Positions 28,487 through 39,715 of a stretch of DNA of 64,000 bases are shown one piece after another. Each line of letters starts with the position of its first letter. Position 1 is the first letter of the stretch. A program made the translations under genes and the position numbers. Source of the DNA: Arctopsyche grandis (taxonomy: Eukaryota; Arthropoda; Insecta; Trichoptera; Hydropsychidae). The stretch covers positions 11,547,001-11,611,000 of the forward strand of contig NC_135364.1 of NCBI RefSeq assembly GCF_051622035.1, read 5' to 3'. The notes under the pieces are model-generated. The model made no database searches. It saw only the letters and a list, made by a program, of their open reading frames with translations, and was not told where the DNA came from.

Positions 28487-29500
28487 GCCAGCAGCATGGC
28501 TGCCATAAAACAGCGCCGAGAGGTCGCCGGGTTCGATCCCATGAATTTACCTCGATTGAAAATAATTTATTCCGAGTATATCTGTAATGCTGCTGGTCAG
28601 ACTTGGATATTTGCGACTCCAGGTCGATCGTTTCCTACCAGAGTTTGCCAATTTTTCTGATTTCATTGTTAAAACGGTTCCTCGATTGAATTGGCTAAAA
28701 ACCTTCCTACCTATGTACTGTCACCACTATTTAAGTATGATTCTTCTTATTCCTCTCAATGCTCTGTCCGCATCAAGACGATGGCGACCACCTCGTCGAT
28801 TATTTGAAGATATCCGCATCGGTCTTCAGCGGCTCGGAACAGTCTTCGGCGCTCATATCGGTCCATATGCGCATGTTTTGAAGCCAAGACAACTTCTTCC
28901 TGCCAACCCATTTTCTACCTTCTATTTTTCCCATAGTTATCAAATGGAGAAATTCGTATTTTGGACCCAGTATCATGTGTCCGAGGTACTCCATCTTTCT
29001 CCGCTTGATGACAGAAACAAGTTCCCTGCCTCACCCTACCATGCAGAGGACAGCTTCATTTGATATTTTTTTGGCCCATGGGATCTTCAACATACGCCTG
29101 TAGACCCACATCTCAAAAGCTTCGATGCGGCTGATTATCCTGGCCTTCAGAGTCCAGGCTTCACATCCATGTAGTAACACTGTCCAGACGTAGCTCTTCG
29201 CGAATCTCAAACGCATACGAAGATTGAGATGCTAGTTTGTAAGCGCCGCCTTCATTTTGATAAACGCTGTTCTAGCCATCTCGATGCGGATTCTTAAATC
29301 TTCATCTGGGTCCCATTTCTTCGTTTAACCAGGTACCCAGGTATTTGAATCTTTTGACTCTTTCTAACACCTCTCCATCCAACGTTAAATCACCAGCGTC
29401 TGTTTGCATTCTATCTACTGAGTATGATTAATCTACAAAAAAAAATGTCTCGTTAATTTCGAGATTTCAGTGTCTCGTAATTCAGTTACTTGTATGTGTC
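28487..29500 (+). mobile_element. SINE copy interrupted by a LINE
   Basis: The first part (28487-28742) has the head B box GGGTTCGATCCC and body up to CACTATTTAAGTATGATT. The sequence resumes at about 29419 with GAGTATGATTAATCTAC and continues to TCTCGTAATTCAGTTACTTG. Between them lies a minus-strand LINE fragment. Confidence 0.85.
28743..29415 (-). pseudogene. LINE reverse-transcriptase C-terminal remnant nested in a SINE
   Basis: Minus strand in order: LERVKRFKYLGTWLNEEM, a frameshift, DLRIRIEMARTAFIKMK, RLRFAKSYVWTVLLHGCEAW, RIEAFEMWVYRRMLKIPW, then MEYLGHMILG and a stop after DADIFK. This is about 200 codons downstream of the polymerase active site of an insect endonuclease/reverse transcriptase. 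AGTATGATT stands on both sides, consistent with a 9-bp target duplication inside the SINE. Confidence 0.88.
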
Positions 29501-30677
29501 ATATGTGTGTCTTCAGTGAATTATATGTGTCATATTACGGCGAATTTAGGACACATCTCTAGAGAAAATAGTTCTGAAATGTACATCACGTCAAACATAA
29601 ATCAGGATTTGAAAAGTTCAGTTCGGATAGCCAATTCGAACGTGTCTAAAATGTCAATTTACTATGAGATAACACATTTCGTACATATACATGTGCACTG
29701 TGCGTACGCAAATTCATCGATTCGGGATGAGCATGACTGACGCAAAAGTAATTTATTTGATTACGATGGCGTAGAGAATTGCGATCGATAATTGGAGATA
29801 ATTTTAATTAGACCAAAATAATAAATCGTTACGGAATTGTACAGTATCATACGTACAGATAACTGTTACATAAAAAATAGTAACATACACAACAATGTAA
29901 GCATTATATATATGTATGATGCTAAAGTCAAAGCTACTGTATCAATGGGAACGGAAACGCATTAGGGATCGTTATTCGCTGGCGAAACGATTTAACAAGT
30001 GAGGATGTTGATGATACATATTACTCGCACAGAACTGCACTGACATAAATAATCAAATGTACTTGTTCATATTAATTTTGAAATACGTTCAAAATAAAAT
30101 ACAAGATTACTTATGTATTTCAATTTACAAACGTATGCTTGAAGAAATAATACGCAAGTAGTGCTTTTTTTACTCATGAAGGAATACTTTACAAATACTA
30201 GGCGGGTTTAAAACGTACAAGGAAAAAAATTCTATACAATGAGACTAAATTGATGATCAAAAATTGTAACAAGGCTACTGGCTATTGGCAGTGAGTGAAC
30301 TGTCACCTTCTCCAAAACTTTTGAATTCTTAAACGTGTTTTATACGATTATATTTCACCATCGACTTGAATTGAATCTCTATCGGCGGCCAAACCTCGCA
30401 AAATGGCAAAGTTTCGAGGCGATCGGAAGAATGTAGAAAGTTTGTCAGACCAATTGGCGAAGTGAAACTAATAAAAACCTTGCTAATGGTAAGAACACAA
30501 TGAAAAGTACGGTACGGGACGTGCCTCTGGTTTCCAACTGTGATGGGCGAATCTTCTTGTTATTGTTAATCTTATTATTTCGACAAATTTCTTCAAATAT
30601 AGGGTTCACCGTTATAGAATACTATCAACTATGCATATCGATGGCTTAGTGCACAGATATTGTATGTCCATTTTTAA

Positions 30678-30820
30678 ATTTATATCAAATTTTAAGTGTG
30701 CAGATGCTGGAATAATTCCAGTTTTTTTTTCCAAGGTAATTTATGTGGTATATATAATTATCTTGAAACGAAAAACCGGAATTATTCCAGCATCTACAAA
30801 CTAAAAATTCGATACAAATC
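30678..30820. mobile_element. Palindromic MITE
   Basis: The arms share GATGCTGGAATAATTCC and its complement, with flanking similarity reaching about 60 bp each way (TATCAAATTTTAAGT and its diverged complement). No coding capacity. Confidence 0.75.
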
Positions 30821-31055
30821 TGTATTTATCTATTTTTTATTAACATTTTTCGAATACGTTAATTAACTAAAATAGCATTTAGTACGAGCAACAAATAAAT
30901 TGAAATTTAAAATAATAAATTCAATTAAAAGGAGAAAATTCACATTTTCGTAAACATCCTAGACAAGGCGAATGGCGCCACTCGTAGCGCCCGTCTGCAT
31001 TTTAAATAAGCATTAATTGTAAAATTTCAGATGATAATCAACATTTTAAAAATAG

Positions 31056-31383
31056 TGTTGCGTGGACGTGAAGTGGGGGGCTTCCAGAATCGGAGAAAAA
31101 GATGCAGGAATGTTGTAGTAGCGGTTTATTGGTCTGCTCTCGTCGGCACCCCAGATCGGAATAGTTTCCAGACCGAGAGCGCCACATATTTATACCCGTT
31201 GGGCACAACACACATACATACATACACATGTAAACTATTGGTCGATGAGTGGGGCGATCCCATTGGCTGTTACATACAGCTTATTCATTCGGCGAGGACA
31301 TTTTGGCGCGAACGAGAGATCAGGTGATTAGCGCTCGTAAGCCATCGGTCCACGAGCGCCACCCACCTAATCTCTACGTTACA
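31056..31383 (-). mobile_element. Solo LTR with 4-bp target duplication
   Basis: The 328-bp unit is bounded by TGTTGCGTGG and CTACGTTACA, so it has TG..CA ends. ATAG lies directly outside on both sides (31052-31055 and 31384-31387). On the minus strand it has a TATA box in CGGGTATAAATATGTGG and a polyadenylation signal in GACCAATAAACCGC in the expected order. The lack of internal sequence marks it as a solo LTR left by recombination. The 4-bp duplication suggests a Ty3/gypsy-type integrase, which is an inference. Confidence 0.85.
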
Positions 31384-31389
31384 ATAGTA

Positions 31390-34081
31390 TTAAAAATTCA
31401 CCGATATTGCCAACCGAGTTTTGGTATTCCCTTAATCTTGCACCCGATGTCATCTGCGCCCCCCCCCCCCCCCCAACATACGCTAAGACCCTATATACAT
31501 ACATATATTGAATACATTGATGACATCTCTTCAGGGAAGAAAATACGCACCTTTTAGAAGTACAAATATCGAGATAATATACGCCGTTGTGGAATAAAAG
31601 CACTGTCGGGTCTCTTTTTATGCGATAAATACGTTCCACAAGATATCAAATAAAAAAATCTTGGCTTACGTAGAAAAAGTAGGAATGCATTCTATAATTT
31701 AAGAAAAAGTAAGGATGCGTTCCAATGTCCTGGTCATTAAAGTTTGGAAAGGGGGGGAAGGGGAGAGAGGATATCGCTCAGGAACGCCCAATCTCAAGAG
31801 TTTGCACAAAACAAGGCCGGTTGGGCTTACCTTCCACCTTTCTCAACACAGACACATAACAACGTCGCTTTGCGACAAAACACCAGATTTCGTATGTATG
31901 TTTTTTGAGAATTTTGACTAAATATAAACCGCATAAAAAGAGACCTTAGTGTATTATGAAATTCACATGATTACGAAACAATAATTATTTAAATTTTCAT
32001 GAAAATTATTTCTCAATATGAAATTCAAACTCATATAAAACAGATACATAAATGAGTGTCCTAAATCGTTGTGTAAATAAAAACTGTTCCATTAAGACTA
32101 AATGGGAAATTGAATCCCGTCACATATGGTGTGGTTACATTAGCCACAATTGAGATATCGATAGTGTCTACATATAAGCAATATCAACTATATTGATCCA
32201 ACTACAAAAGCACTATTCCGCATATGCAAACTAAGAACCAAATATAAAATAATTTTACAACATAATATACATAAGAATTTTAATTGAAGGATAGGTCACT
32301 TTTTGCTGGCCGCTTCACATTGGGCGTGTCCAATTAAAACTTCCTATGTCATTAAATAGTTTATTGGCCCAACTATAATATTTCAGGTAGCCAAACACAT
32401 ACCTATGGTAATAAAGTAGTTGAATATGTAAATTAACATGCAAATACCAATATAAATAATATTCTTTTTCGGTTTACATATAAAGTTTGGGTTTAAATAA
32501 GTTCAAAGCGGTAGTTTAAATGGATGAACGCATGCACATCATGAGGGAAAGTGAAAATGTGAGGTCACTTGTACATAACATATGTATGAAGCAGACTGCG
32601 GAGAAGCGTTAAAAATGCTTGAAATGGTCGGTCTGGTGCGTGCAACTTTATATGCAATAGTTCTAATTAGAGTTGTACAATATTATCATACTATTTCAAA
32701 TCTCATCCCACTCAGACAATTACCATACACACATGATATCAGATAATGAAAATAAACATAACATAAAGAAAGGGAAAAATTTCTAAAATTACAAAACAAA
32801 CTTCTACATACAATTTATTTAGGTCACATTTCCAACGACCGTCTCGTATAAGCTTTGCATAAGAACTAAAACACATCACACTACTGTGGACAGTTTGGAA
32901 TTGATATAACAGCCTAGTATGGAGAAGTGAGACAGATTTTAAAGTAATCAGAATCAAGCATGAAGACAGAGCACATTTTTGCGGGAAAATCTAATGAAGC
33001 AGAGAGCTCCGTTTCTATTTTCGATTCAGAACTTATACAAGTTTTGTAATGCTTACAGCATTTTTTTGAACAGTATGGTAACATGTTATATGTAGAAATG
33101 TTGTGACTCTCGAAACGAATAATATAACATGCTGCAAATAAAAGCATAGCGAGAGATAAATGGTTGCAGGGGTCATGACAAATAAAGGCAACTCGAATAA
33201 GTTGAATATCATGAATGATTACTAATGTCCTGAGAGGAATAAATACTGAGAAATTTACAATTATAAGGCAATAGAATTGGTTAACAAGTTCAACTAGTGC
33301 TTGCAAAAAAAAAATTAATATGCGTTTCAATGTTGGAAAGTCATTGAAGTTGTGGAAATCACTTTTTTTATCTATATTTAGTATTTATTGTAAATACACA
33401 CGCACGGACAACATAAAAATGGAGAAACGTGTACAATACAATAGTGTTTGGAAAAATTACACCATATATATGTATGTATACATATATACATACAAAATGG
33501 TCTTTATTTAATGAGATTATTTTTATATATCTAAAATTAAGTTATATTTATTAAGATTATATATAACTAATAACACAACACTTGTATTCATTGCAATATT
33601 AAAAAAAAAAACATAGTGAGAGCTATACCAACATTTATGAGTGCATTTGTACGGTCTAATTTTTCACACACCTTGATGTATTGCAAGTTTCTCCATTACA
33701 CGTTATTTAGTAAACAAAAACTGACATACACATAATTTTACCTAATAGAACTAACAATACACATAAATAATTTTTCAATCTGTATAACATATATTTCTTA
33801 TTGTGCAATATAAAAAAAAACAGACCTATAAAATGTATACACTACAGCTATGATATATAATATATGTATTATATTATACTGCTGTTTACTATCATTGAAT
33901 TTTATGAGTTTACTTTTATACAAAATTTATAAATGTTGTAAAAATACACATACATACTAAACACACACACATATCAGTGATCCGATACCGAGTTCAATTC
34001 AATCATAAATGCAAGGACGAATTTTCTCATGATCACAAAACTTTATCTGTTGATACATTGTACATATGTATCATATATAGA
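31390..34081. other. No recognisable gene
   Basis: AT-rich intergenic DNA with a C run at about 31460-31474 and (TA/CA)-rich short repeats near 33470 and 33960. No splice-supported exon is seen. Confidence 0.35.
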
Positions 34082-34828
34082 TAAGGTGACCATTTTTACT
34101 AGTATTTTGGGTATCTGTCTCGGAAAGTCGTGAGATAAAAATAGTATCTTAATAGAAGGATTGGGGACTGTCCGAAGCGTATCTTCCAGTTCTTTAAGCA
34201 AATTGCATAAAGAAATTTTTTTTAAATTGGTCGTTCTGGGAAGCAAAGGAAGAGAAAGATCCCTAACAACGGTAGTTGAGTCATTGCGAGCTGCAGGGTG
34301 TTGAGAGGGCTGAAGAGCCGCGATGGGCTGCATTATGGAAGTCAGAAGACAGGAAAGTCACAAATGATTAAAAAGAGAAGGATTGAAATATTCAAAGCCT
34401 TTAGCGAAAATGATGTTTCCGATAAAAATATTGGCAAATTAGTTGAATATTGTCTTTGTTTATCAGGAACAAATAAATGCACCTGCTGAAGGACTTTTTT
34501 ATTTTCTTTGATGAACAATATTTGGTCCAGTGATAAAACGCAATCGAATATTTTAATCACGAAGTATTAAATTGTGTAGAATTTTATTAAAGAATTTCCT
34601 TGAAATTAAATAATAAAAAAAATGTTAGGGGGGTAAGCAATAGACTGGTTTGCAAGTGGGCAGACAACGACATCTTTGAAATGGGCCTGTTTATAAACAT
34701 TGAAATCGTTTTTTATTTTCATAAATATGCATCCACGATTCTCTAATACTCGTTAACGTTTTTAGTAATAGATGTTTTTTTTTACAAAAACTGTCCTGGT
34801 TTTGAATTTGAACAAAATGGTCACCTTA
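34082..34828 (+). pseudogene. Decayed hAT-type transposon with transposase C-terminus
   Basis: The plus strand reads FSENDVSDKNIGKLVEYCLC then LSGTN, and after a stop MNNIWSSDKTQ. This resembles the C-terminal dimerisation block of hAT transposases (LxxPGTNxxxERxFSxMNxIW). The ends TAAGGTGACCATTTTT and AAAATGGTCACCTTA are inverted. The right end runs into the 189-bp satellite, which carries a version of the same terminus. Confidence 0.7.
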
Positions 34829-35915
34829 CATATGTACGTATGTATGTAGACAAAGTAAAAAATAAACCTTGCTATCATTCACATAGACCTGTACCTTTGG
34901 TCAAAATAAGAAACATTATCATTCATAATGGATTAATTCAAAATATATTGAGTTGGGAATACCGAAGCAAATCTAAAAGTCCTGGTTTTGCATTTGAACA
35001 AAATGATCACCTTAGATATGTACATAAGTATGTGTAGACAAAGTAAAAAAATAAACCTTGTAATCATTCACATAAACCTGTTCCACTGGTCAAAATAAGA
35101 AACATTATCATTCATACTGGATTTATTTAAAATATATTGAGTTGGGAATACTGAAGCAAATCTAAAAGTCCTGGTTTTGCATTTGAACAAAATGATCACC
35201 TTAGATATGTACATAAGTATGTGTAGACAAATTAAAAAAATAAACCTTGTAATCATTCACATAAACCTGTTCCACTGGTCAAAATAAGAAACATTATCAT
35301 TCATACTGGATTTATTTAAAATATATTGAGTTGGGAATACTGAAGCAAATCTAAAAGTCCTGGTTTTGCATTTGAACAAAATGATCACCTTAGATATGTA
35401 CATAAGTATGTGTAGACAAATTAAAAAAATAAACCTTGTAATCATTCACATAAACCTGTTCCACTGGTCAAAATAAGAAACATTATCATTCATACTGGAT
35501 TTATTCAAAATATATTGAGTTGGGAATACCGAAGCAAATCTAAAAGTCCTGGTTTTGCATTTGAACAAAATGATCACCTAAGATACATATGTATTTGTAG
35601 ATAAAGAAAAAAATAAACCTTGTAATCATTCACATAGACCTGTACCACTGGTCAAAATAAGAAACATAATAATTCATAATGGATGTATTCAAAATATATT
35701 GAGTTGGGAATACCGAAGCAAATCTAAAAGTCCTGGTTTTGCATTTGAAAAAAATGATTACCTAAGATACATGTATATACGTAGATAAAGAAAAAAATAA
35801 ACCTTGTAATCATTCACATAGACCTGTTTCACTGGTCAAAATAAGAAACATTCATACTGGATTCATTCAAAATATATTGAGTTGGGAATGCCGAAGCAAA
35901 TCTAAAAGTAAAAAC
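34790..35915. repeat. Satellite of about 189 bp, six units
   Basis: The GATCACCTTA landmark recurs at about 34816 (as GGTCACCTTA), 35004, 35193, 35382, 35571 and 35756, giving spacings near 188-189. The two central units (35068-35256 and 35257-35445) are effectively identical, the outer ones more diverged. The identical 62-codon minus frames in those two units are a by-product and not genes. Each unit contains TCCTGGTTTTGCATTTGAAC, the inner part of the neighbouring hAT-like terminus. Confidence 0.92.
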
Positions 35916-36029
35916 GTAGCATATTTGATGTCGCATTAACTGGAGGCAGTCATCGAAGCGTGCAATGAAAGTGAGGATGAGATGCATTTTTGAAGGTTAT
36001 GTCGAAACAAATCCATATGTTTTGGCCAA

Positions 36030-36700
36030 ATGACCAATCGGGGTGGGGGAGAGGGGTGTGTCGCTAGTTTGACAGGAGGTCGCCAGAGGGCAAACGTCAA
36101 ACGTCAAACAAGGGCGGGGTGGATGCGGGGGCGGGGGAGGGGGGGCGAGGGCAGGTGCGGGGGCGGGGGCGGTGCATGCGAACTTACGGGGGCCGCTGGG
36201 CCATGTGTGGTGCGGGGGGTGGTGAGGTGCGGCGCGGTGCGGGGCAGGGCGGGGCGGGGCGGTCGGTGCTCCTCACCTGAATTCCGGTTCCGGTCAATGC
36301 CAGTCCCAGTGCCGGGCTTAGCCGGGCGTCGTCCCGATCCCGTCAAGCGTCAGAATGCGCGACGCAGGCTCGCATTCGCATATGATCGCGACCGATTGTC
36401 AAAAGTGCGACTGACGACAAACGCGTCGTGGAAGCTGAGCACTGAGCGGTGAGTGTTCGTTGTTCGATGTCCACTGATCACCGTTTCTATGCTCCCCGCT
36501 CAGTTGTTCGCTCGCCGTACGAAAAGCGGTGGCCGCTCGCGTTCCGCTGCCGTGAACGCGGCCAAAGAATAACAATGCGCACTTTTACCGACACATTTTT
36601 TTCGTCGCCGTGTGCCGTTTTCAGATCGTTATTCGATCTTTGACGCGAAATCGGATCAATCTCGAATGTCGCTTTTGTAAATATTGTAGATAAGTAAGTA
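36030..36700 (+). promoter_or_regulatory. GC/CpG-rich island, possible promoter and first exon
   Basis: About 600 bp of strongly GC-rich, G-run-rich sequence gives way to CpG-rich DNA. A textbook donor GTGAGT at 36449 and another possible donor GTAAGT near 36693 are present. The open frames here are composition artefacts with no family. The likeliest reading is a promoter with a non-coding first exon reading rightward, perhaps an alternative leader for the TMEM218/thioredoxin unit. That is inference. Confidence 0.4.
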
Positions 36701-36894
36701 TCTCTGCACAATTCCGAATTTATCATTCGGAAAGAGATTGCAATATTTATTGTATGCAAACTTTGATCGATGATAAATAGTTATTAGTCGATATAGGTTG
36801 TTAATCCACAATAAGAATACGCTATAGCTTAGTCGTTGGCTGGTGTGCAATGTTGATCGCTTTGCTTTATTGAGAACCTTTTGTACCCTCAATG

Positions 36895-37147
36895 CAGTGG
36901 CGTAGCCAGGATTTTGTCAAGGGGGGGTTTTGACAGGAAAAAATGCAAGATAATTTATATAATTTATATTTAATTAATATAAAATCACAACATATAAACA
37001 TAAAGTAAAGCTAACTGATAACTGAAGTGTATGACGCAATCAACCGATCAATTGCAACAGAAGTGGGATATTTTGCCGCCGACTGCGCTCCGCCAAGGGG
37101 GGGTCCAGACCCCCCGGACCCCCCCCCCCCCCTTCGCTACGCCACTG
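36895..37147. mobile_element. Non-autonomous hAT-type element
   Basis: The ends CAGTGGCGTAGCCAGG and CTTCGCTACGCCACTG are inverted. Flanks CCTCAATG and CCTTAATG (7 of 8 identical) fit an 8-bp target duplication. G and C runs lie just inside each end. No transposase. Confidence 0.85.
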
Positions 37148-37172
37148 CCTTAATGTATCGTTTTAGTTCAAA

Positions 37173-37314
37173 TGGCGCCGTCCACACACACGATATCTAC
37201 ATACGATATTTCCATATCCAATTCCCATATTGCAACCTGTGGTTGCTATTTAGGAACTGGATATGGAAAATATTGCAAATATCGGTAGTAGATATCGTGT
37301 GTGTGGACGGCGCC
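37173..37314. mobile_element. Palindromic MITE with GGCGCC ends
   Basis: The left arm begins GGCGCCGTCCACACACACGA and the right arm is its complement. Inner matches (ATATTTCCATATCC and complement) extend the arms to about 60 bp around GCAACCTGTGGTTGC. Confidence 0.82.
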
Positions 37315-37652
37315 AATGGATGATCAACGCCTATCGTGATCCGTATTGATAGTGTAATGGGTTGGTATCGTGATAATCAGTAGTGTCTAGTATCATGATA
37401 ATCAGTTTTTCGTAGATAATTTTAGGATTCTATATTTGGTTAAGTCGATTTTCCGTAAGAAATCTTATAAACAACACACGCTCCAAGCACGCTCTATTAT
37501 AACAACACCCCCGTTACCCCGAACTCCAATGAATTACAAAAACTTTATACAAATACAACAATAATTAATTATGTGCATATTTAAAATGTCACTCAAATGA
37601 ACTACGGATGGAGTCAGTCAATTTGTCGAATTCATACGATACATTTGGTTAG

Positions 37653-37881
37653 GTGATTACATCCCAAATGTGAATCGCTACCAGGATAACCACCGCCGCT
37701 ACGAAAATCGCACGCACGGATCGTAATCGTCGCGAAAAACTGCCCAAATCTCGTATAAAAAAGCATTTGTTGATTAATATTTGGGCAGTTTTATGTACGG
37801 CAATTTTCCTGTGCGACGAATTTTCGTGCAACAGGAGACCGCGTGAGCGATTTTAGTAGCGACTCACATTTGGGATGTAAC
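37653..37881. mobile_element. Palindromic MITE with nested inner hairpin
   Basis: TTACATCCCAAATGTGA at the left is mirrored by TCACATTTGGGATGTAA at the right, with GTAGCGA continuing the match. A second inverted pair, AAACTGCCCAAAT and ATTTGGGCAGTTT, lies inside. No coding capacity. Confidence 0.8.
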
Positions 37882-37999
37882 CCGTTTACCGATACATGTA
37901 TTCGATAAATATTTTTATAAAACCAATACAAGATATGAAAATCAATAATAAGTAGGAATTTAGCAGGATTAAAAATAAAATTGTAATCCATTAGCCGAT

Positions 38000-38207
38000 T
38001 AGCGCAATGAGTGACTGGTAGCAGTGGCGTAGAAATAGCACGATACAGTTGTCAGCAGTGCACGTACGTCTGTTCTGTCGCCTGTCGAGTGTCGACACTG
38101 GCCTCGAGGACAGTCGCAGCTGAGCGGCGTGAAGTAGGGTCGTGTCATCGTCGATGTACTGCGCACTGGTCGCGTGACTCGTCATCGTTCACCACATCCG
38201 GTTGAAG
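38000..38207 (+). promoter_or_regulatory. Promoter region and non-coding leader exon of TMEM218/thioredoxin
   Basis: A CpG-containing patch ends at an excellent donor, GAAG then GTGAGTAC (first intron base 38208). The next plus-strand acceptors are 39174-39175, 4 nt before the TMEM218 ATG, and 39710-39711, 4 nt before the thioredoxin ATG. The leader contains no long frame. A lone CAGTGGCGTAG at about 38024 resembles a hAT terminus. The transcription start cannot be fixed from sequence. Confidence 0.6.
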
Positions 38208-39175
38208 GTGAGTACTTCCTGCGAACGATTCCCCTCGTCCCGCTTCCGCTTCCATTTCATCTCATCCCATTCTTGACCTTGCATTCTAGACGTTTCATCT
38301 CGTTCATCCTTCACATTTAAATGACAGTATATTTGGCGGTAATATTACACACTAATTTCCCAAAAGTTCACATCTATACACAAATCCAATTATAACCTTA
38401 TATTTTTATGTATTCCCATAAAAATACATTAAATATGTGGTATATTTTTTACTACTTTTATTAAACTAAAAGTTAAATAAAATATATTTAACTTTTTTTA
38501 TATTGAAAGCTTACTTCATATGAAATCAATTCCTTTAATTTATTTATTTTTCATTAACAATGTATTTCAAAATTTTAATTTACGTATTGGTTTTAACCAG
38601 AGTTTCAAACCAAACAGGTATTAATTATTGTTGAATTTTTAGATCAAAGCTAAAACAAGGATTTTAATCATTCATAGTTGCAAAAGAAAATCAACTCAAA
38701 TTGAAGCATATACATATATTCTGTATTAACTTGACTATAATATGAAAACATATAATTTTTTTACATTTAAAATCAAATAAAAATTATTTGTTTGTATATT
38801 TTTGTCCTCGTCTTATTTACTATCTCAATTAACAGATTTTAATAAAAATGAACGAAGCTTATTAATATAAATATTTTCATACCATATCAATTACCATTCA
38901 AGCGTGTTGATTTTTAAAACATATTTACATCTTTCATCATGATCAAGTTCAACTGTATGTACATACATATATATACTTATATATGTAATAAGTAATAACT
39001 ATGAAAGCAAATTTTGCCAGCCATTGGTTCTGTTTGTTTTACGTAGATTCAAATCTGCGATGAATCTCTGCAGTAATATCGCCGCACTTAAGTATCCAAA
39101 TATCTTATCTGTTTGATTTACTGATTACTGCAAAACGTGTGTTTAACACTTATGTTTATCATATTTAACTTTTAG
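38208..39175 (+). other. Inferred 5' UTR intron
   Basis: AT-rich sequence from donor GTGAGT at 38208 to the acceptor ATTTAACTTTTAG ending at 39175. Nothing coding is seen inside. Confidence 0.55.
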
Positions 39176-39179
39176 GATT

Positions 39180-39524
39180 ATGTCTTCGGACAGTCAAGCC
39201 ATCGGTTTGGGAGTGTACATATTGTCAACCGTGTGGTTGATTACGCTACTGTTTTGCATCATTTCTGTCCGCACCGGTCAGTTGTTCGGTGCCATCGCTT
39301 TCATCATCTCATCCCTAATAACATTGCTATTAATACTGATCCCTCGTGTTTCTGACACGGCTGATGTGTTCGAATCGGAGAAGGTGTATGATAGACTGTT
39401 CATATTGAGATACTGCACGTTGGCGTTTATGGTGATTAGTTTTTTGGGCGGATTTGGATATTTTTTTGTATATCATTGTTTGTCACCTGTGCAAACGAAA
39501 AAGCTGAAACATTTCTTTCAATAA
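39180..39524 (+). CDS. TMEM218: TMEM218 homologue
   Basis: A 114-residue membrane protein. Family members act at the ciliary transition zone with the MKS module, and human TMEM218 defects cause ciliopathy. Three hydrophobic segments are visible: about residues 8-28 (GVYILSTVWLITLLFCIISV), 34-54 (GAIAFIISSLITLLLILIPR) and 80-100 (CTLAFMVISFLGGFGYFFVY). The stretch VYDRLFILRYC before the third segment and LSPV after it match the conserved family pattern (xxDxFxxRYxLLAF ... GGxFxxxxxxxLxP). Length equals the usual ~115. The whole frame is in one exon. The ATG is 4 nt after an acceptor, so it is the first codon of a spliced transcript. The stop codon overlaps AATAAA at 39521-39526, which could end a TMEM218-only mRNA. 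Confidence 0.85.
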   Translation: MSSDSQAIGLGVYILSTVWLITLLFCIISVRTGQLFGAIAFIISSLITLLLILIPRVSDTADVFESEKVYDRLFILRYCTLAFMVISFLGGFGYFFVYHCLSPVQTKKLKHFFQ

Positions 39525-39526
39525 AA
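39521..39526 (+). terminator. Polyadenylation signal overlapping the TMEM218 stop codon
   Basis: AATAAA includes the TAA stop at 39522-39524. If used, the 3' UTR would be extremely short and transcription must read through it to reach the thioredoxin exons. Confidence 0.45.
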
Positions 39527-39715
39527 AAACTTAATTACGTATTTATAGGTATGATATATTTCATTAGTTTATTGATCAGTATGGTTGCAAGTAATTGTTG
39601 TAAATTTAACTAATGATTAATTGAACCTTGAAATTATTAAGTATTGCAACTAGACTGAATATGATTTTATATTTACCACTTCCATTCAGTTTGTGTATTA
39701 TTATTTTACAGCATC

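Noticed and set aside
31031..31327. 98-codon plus frame
   Set aside because: Lies within the solo LTR and runs across its border.
35068..35445. Two identical 62-codon minus frames as a tandem gene pair
   Set aside because: They are the two most similar units of the 189-bp satellite, and neighbouring units lack the frame.
34790..35915. CRISPR-like regular repeat array
   Set aside because: Contiguous 189-bp tandem units without unique spacers, in a eukaryotic context.
36030..36452. 140-codon Gly/Arg-rich plus frame and its Pro-rich antisense
   Set aside because: Open because of GC composition, with no conserved motif. Better read as promoter DNA.
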